From positions 1 through 16,000 of the forward strand of contig VBPK01000056.1 in assembly GCA_005877225.1 (NCBI GenBank): a DNA stretch of 16,000 bases, written 5' to 3'. The DNA is from Nitrososphaerota archaeon. GTDB taxonomy: Archaea; Thermoproteota; Nitrososphaeria; Nitrososphaerales; Gagatemarchaeaceae. Below are positions 14,703 through 16,000 of this stretch, piece after piece. Position 1 is the stretch's first letter, and the number at the start of each line of letters is the position of its first letter. The notes below the pieces were generated by a model, which was not told where the DNA came from, did no database searches, and saw only the letters and a program-made list of their open reading frames with translations. Made by a program: the position numbers and the translations under genes.

Positions 14703-14845
14703 TTACTGTTTGTTCTTCAGGAGGGCTTCTGTTTGTTCGACAGAGAACCCCACCTCTTTCAACCCCCTCTCAACTCTTTGATTGTCTCTCCTTCCACCTC
14801 TAGCTCGCCGAAGTTAGTTCGGATCACAACTCTGAACTTGGACAA
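14703..14845 (-). pseudogene. Small gene of about 47 codons interrupted by a one-base frameshift
   Basis: Starting at TTG (14845-14843) the frame reads MSKFRVVIRTNFGELEVEG, then ETIKELRGG and TGA (14761-14759). The next frame continues naturally as GLKEVGFSVEQTEALLKNKQ to TAA at 14705-14703. Adding one G to the GGGGG run at about 14763-14767 joins the parts into a 47-residue protein. A TATA-like CTATATTAAT stretch (14871-14880, read leftwards ATTAATATAG) lies 26-30 bases before the start, as for the leaderless genes elsewhere here. I do not recognise the family. It may be a true frameshift, a sequencing error in a G run, or a slippage site. Confidence 0.55.
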
Positions 14846-14870
14846 TTCTTACCCATTCCTGATGTCCTTC

Positions 14871-14880
14871 CTATATTAAT
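14871..14880 (-). promoter_or_regulatory. TATA-like box of the small frameshifted gene
   Basis: ATTAATATAG on the minus strand is centred about 30 bases before the TTG at 14845, matching the spacing seen at other promoters in the window. Confidence 0.45.
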
Positions 14881-15030
14881 GCAACTGGAGAAGTTGGTAA
14901 GACATCTCAACATGAGGCGCTCTTAACTTCATCGCGTCATCGAAAAAATATTTGCTTCAAGCTCACTGAAATCGGCCTCCCTATGTAGCCGCATGGGGAT
15001 TAATGGAACCGTCTTGTGACAAGTCGTAAG

Positions 15031-15693
15031 TTATTGTTTCTTGCCCACGACTAGAGTGCTCGCATCATCATCTCTAAAAGGCTCGTCGCCACGCCTCGCG
15101 ATATAATCTCTAAGTTCCTTGATACCTCGCTGCCTGACTTCGTCTGTAAGGACTGCAAATTCTGGCCAAAGTTTTCTTTCAGCGGCATCGATATACTCGC
15201 TTGGCTTCACGTTACCCGACCAGGAGTAGCTGGAAGTTTCAATCGACTTGAAGCCTACCTTTTCAATAACTGCAGTCAGGTCGGGAATACTGGCATAAAG
15301 GCTGATTTGCCTAGTGACTGCTTCGGGGAAGAACTTGAACAGAGGCTTACCGCGCAACTGTTCGTGGGACTGGGACAGAATAGAGATCGTCCCATCGTTT
15401 TTGAGCACTCTGTAGCATTCAACTGCAACTCTGCTCCCATCGTGAAATTCATGCCAAGCATAAGGGATAAACACCGATCTAAAGGCACCGTCTGCCTGCG
15501 GTAGGTGTTGGTTTCCTCCCGTAAACGCCTCGAAAGCACCACTGGCAAGGGCGGCCAATCCAGCTTTTGTGAACGAGGCGACATAACGGTCTTCTTCGCT
15601 GCTCAGAACCAAGACTGATGAATCCTTCTGAAGCTTGGTTCCCCAGGCAAGCTCCTCTGCCCAGAATTTCGCCCTATGGGCGTTACCGATCAA
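15031..15693 (-). CDS. SAM-dependent methyltransferase-like protein with degenerate motif I
   Basis: 220 residues from the TTG at 15693. The second half of a class I (UbiE/Methyltransf_11-like) fold is clear: HLPQADGAFRSVFIPYAWHEF (about 63-83), DGSRVAVECYRVLKNDGTIS (85-104), and a C-terminal region with VIEKVGFKSIETSSYSW, as in enzymes methylating quinones or small molecules. Where motif I (DxGxGxG, the SAM loop) should be, it reads VLVLSSEEDRYVASF with no glycines. The enzyme may be inactive or bind SAM differently. The frame stays open upstream to a TAG at 15840-15838 with plausible helical sequence (SRQHLEKALGTRFSAL) but no ATG, GTG or TTG, so the true N-terminus may be longer or the 5' end broken. 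Confidence 0.65.
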   Translation of the reverse strand: MIGNAHRAKFWAEELAWGTKLQKDSSVLVLSSEEDRYVASFTKAGLAALASGAFEAFTGGNQHLPQADGAFRSVFIPYAWHEFHDGSRVAVECYRVLKNDGTISILSQSHEQLRGKPLFKFFPEAVTRQISLYASIPDLTAVIEKVGFKSIETSSYSWSGNVKPSEYIDAAERKLWPEFAVLTDEVRQRGIKELRDYIARRGDEPFRDDDASTLVVGKKQ

Positions 15694-15820
15694 AGCTGAG
15701 AACCTCGTTCCAAGCGCTTTCTCCAGATGCTGTCGGCTTGTCTTTCGCCGTTCAGTTTGATGTAACCTTGCCTCTGTCTCTTTGCGATCAAGGCTCTCCG
15801 AAAGTGTTTCGGATAGAATC

Positions 15821-16000
15821 TTAGAGGTTCGACAAGTCTAACCATGCCTTTGATGTGTTCGTAGGGGCGGTAATTAAGTCACACCCTGGGAACAATATCG
15901 CAATGATGAAAGTTCTACCATCAAGAGCTCCCGGAGCGAATGTAGAATTGCCTATTTGTGCGAGGTTGACCGCAGACCTGGTTGCCCCCCAGTCACAATC
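15821..16000 (-). CDS. Possible C-terminal part of a gene entering from the right edge
   Basis: On the minus strand a frame is open from the window edge through 59 codons to TAA at 15823-15821 (it includes NSTFAPGALDGRTFIIAILF). It shows no recognised domain. On the opposite strand ATGATG at about 15903 also opens a frame to the edge, so the coding strand is uncertain. Confidence 0.25.
   Translation of the reverse strand, partial: DCDWGATRSAVNLAQIGNSTFAPGALDGRTFIIAILFPGCDLITAPTNTSKAWLDLSNL

Noticed and set aside
1..16000. CRISPR array, phage or defence system
   Set aside because: No regularly spaced repeats and no nuclease, helicase or toxin-antitoxin genes were found; the only mobile element is the single IS.

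Overview
The window looks archaeal. It carries an Lrp/AsnC-type regulator with a C-terminal TRASH metal-binding domain (the archaeal CopR/CopT design) and TATA-like boxes about 23-30 bases before many starts. Leaders are very short or absent, and TTG/GTG starts are frequent. Coding GC is moderately high by eye. I would guess a Thermoproteota (Thaumarchaeota-like) or Thermoplasmata relative, but the sequence alone does not settle this.

Region 1 (1-1570) is a damaged edge. It holds the first 27 codons of an Lrp/AsnC regulator running off the left end, an intact-looking DDE insertion sequence with perfect 18-bp inverted repeats (144-1241), and a cytochrome b561-like gene broken by two stops, a frameshift and the insertion.

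Region 2 (1580-9257) is a copper/metal island with two arms diverging from about 3833-3925. The leftward arm is a tightly packed operon: a 50-residue YHS protein, a five-helix cytochrome b561-like protein, an anchored exported protein resembling the YcnI (DUF1775) copper-binding family, a solitary YkoE-like ECF transporter S component, then the broken second b561. The rightward arm is the Lrp-TRASH regulator, a Cu(I) P1B-ATPase with an N-terminal YHS domain, a CopZ-like HMA chaperone, and a second P1B-ATPase with a CPD motif and a Cys/His/Met-rich N-terminus. The word TGTAAAGGG lies just upstream of the TATA-like boxes of both the YHS gene and the first ATPase. In the divergent region it is part of the inverted repeat TTTACA-GT-TGTAAA. 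I infer that the regulator controls both arms, with export on the right and an uncharacterised membrane redox/uptake module on the left.

Region 3 (9258-14044) is ordinary metabolism: malic enzyme, a GNAT acetyltransferase, a four-helix membrane protein behind a Bcp-type peroxiredoxin, a divergent amidohydrolase, and a DUF2203 protein convergent with it whose stop codon touches the amidohydrolase stop.

Region 4 (14045-16000) is sparse and decayed-looking: a possible gene remnant, a small gene with a one-base frameshift in a G run, a methyltransferase-like gene lacking the usual glycine-rich motif, and a possible partial gene at the right edge.
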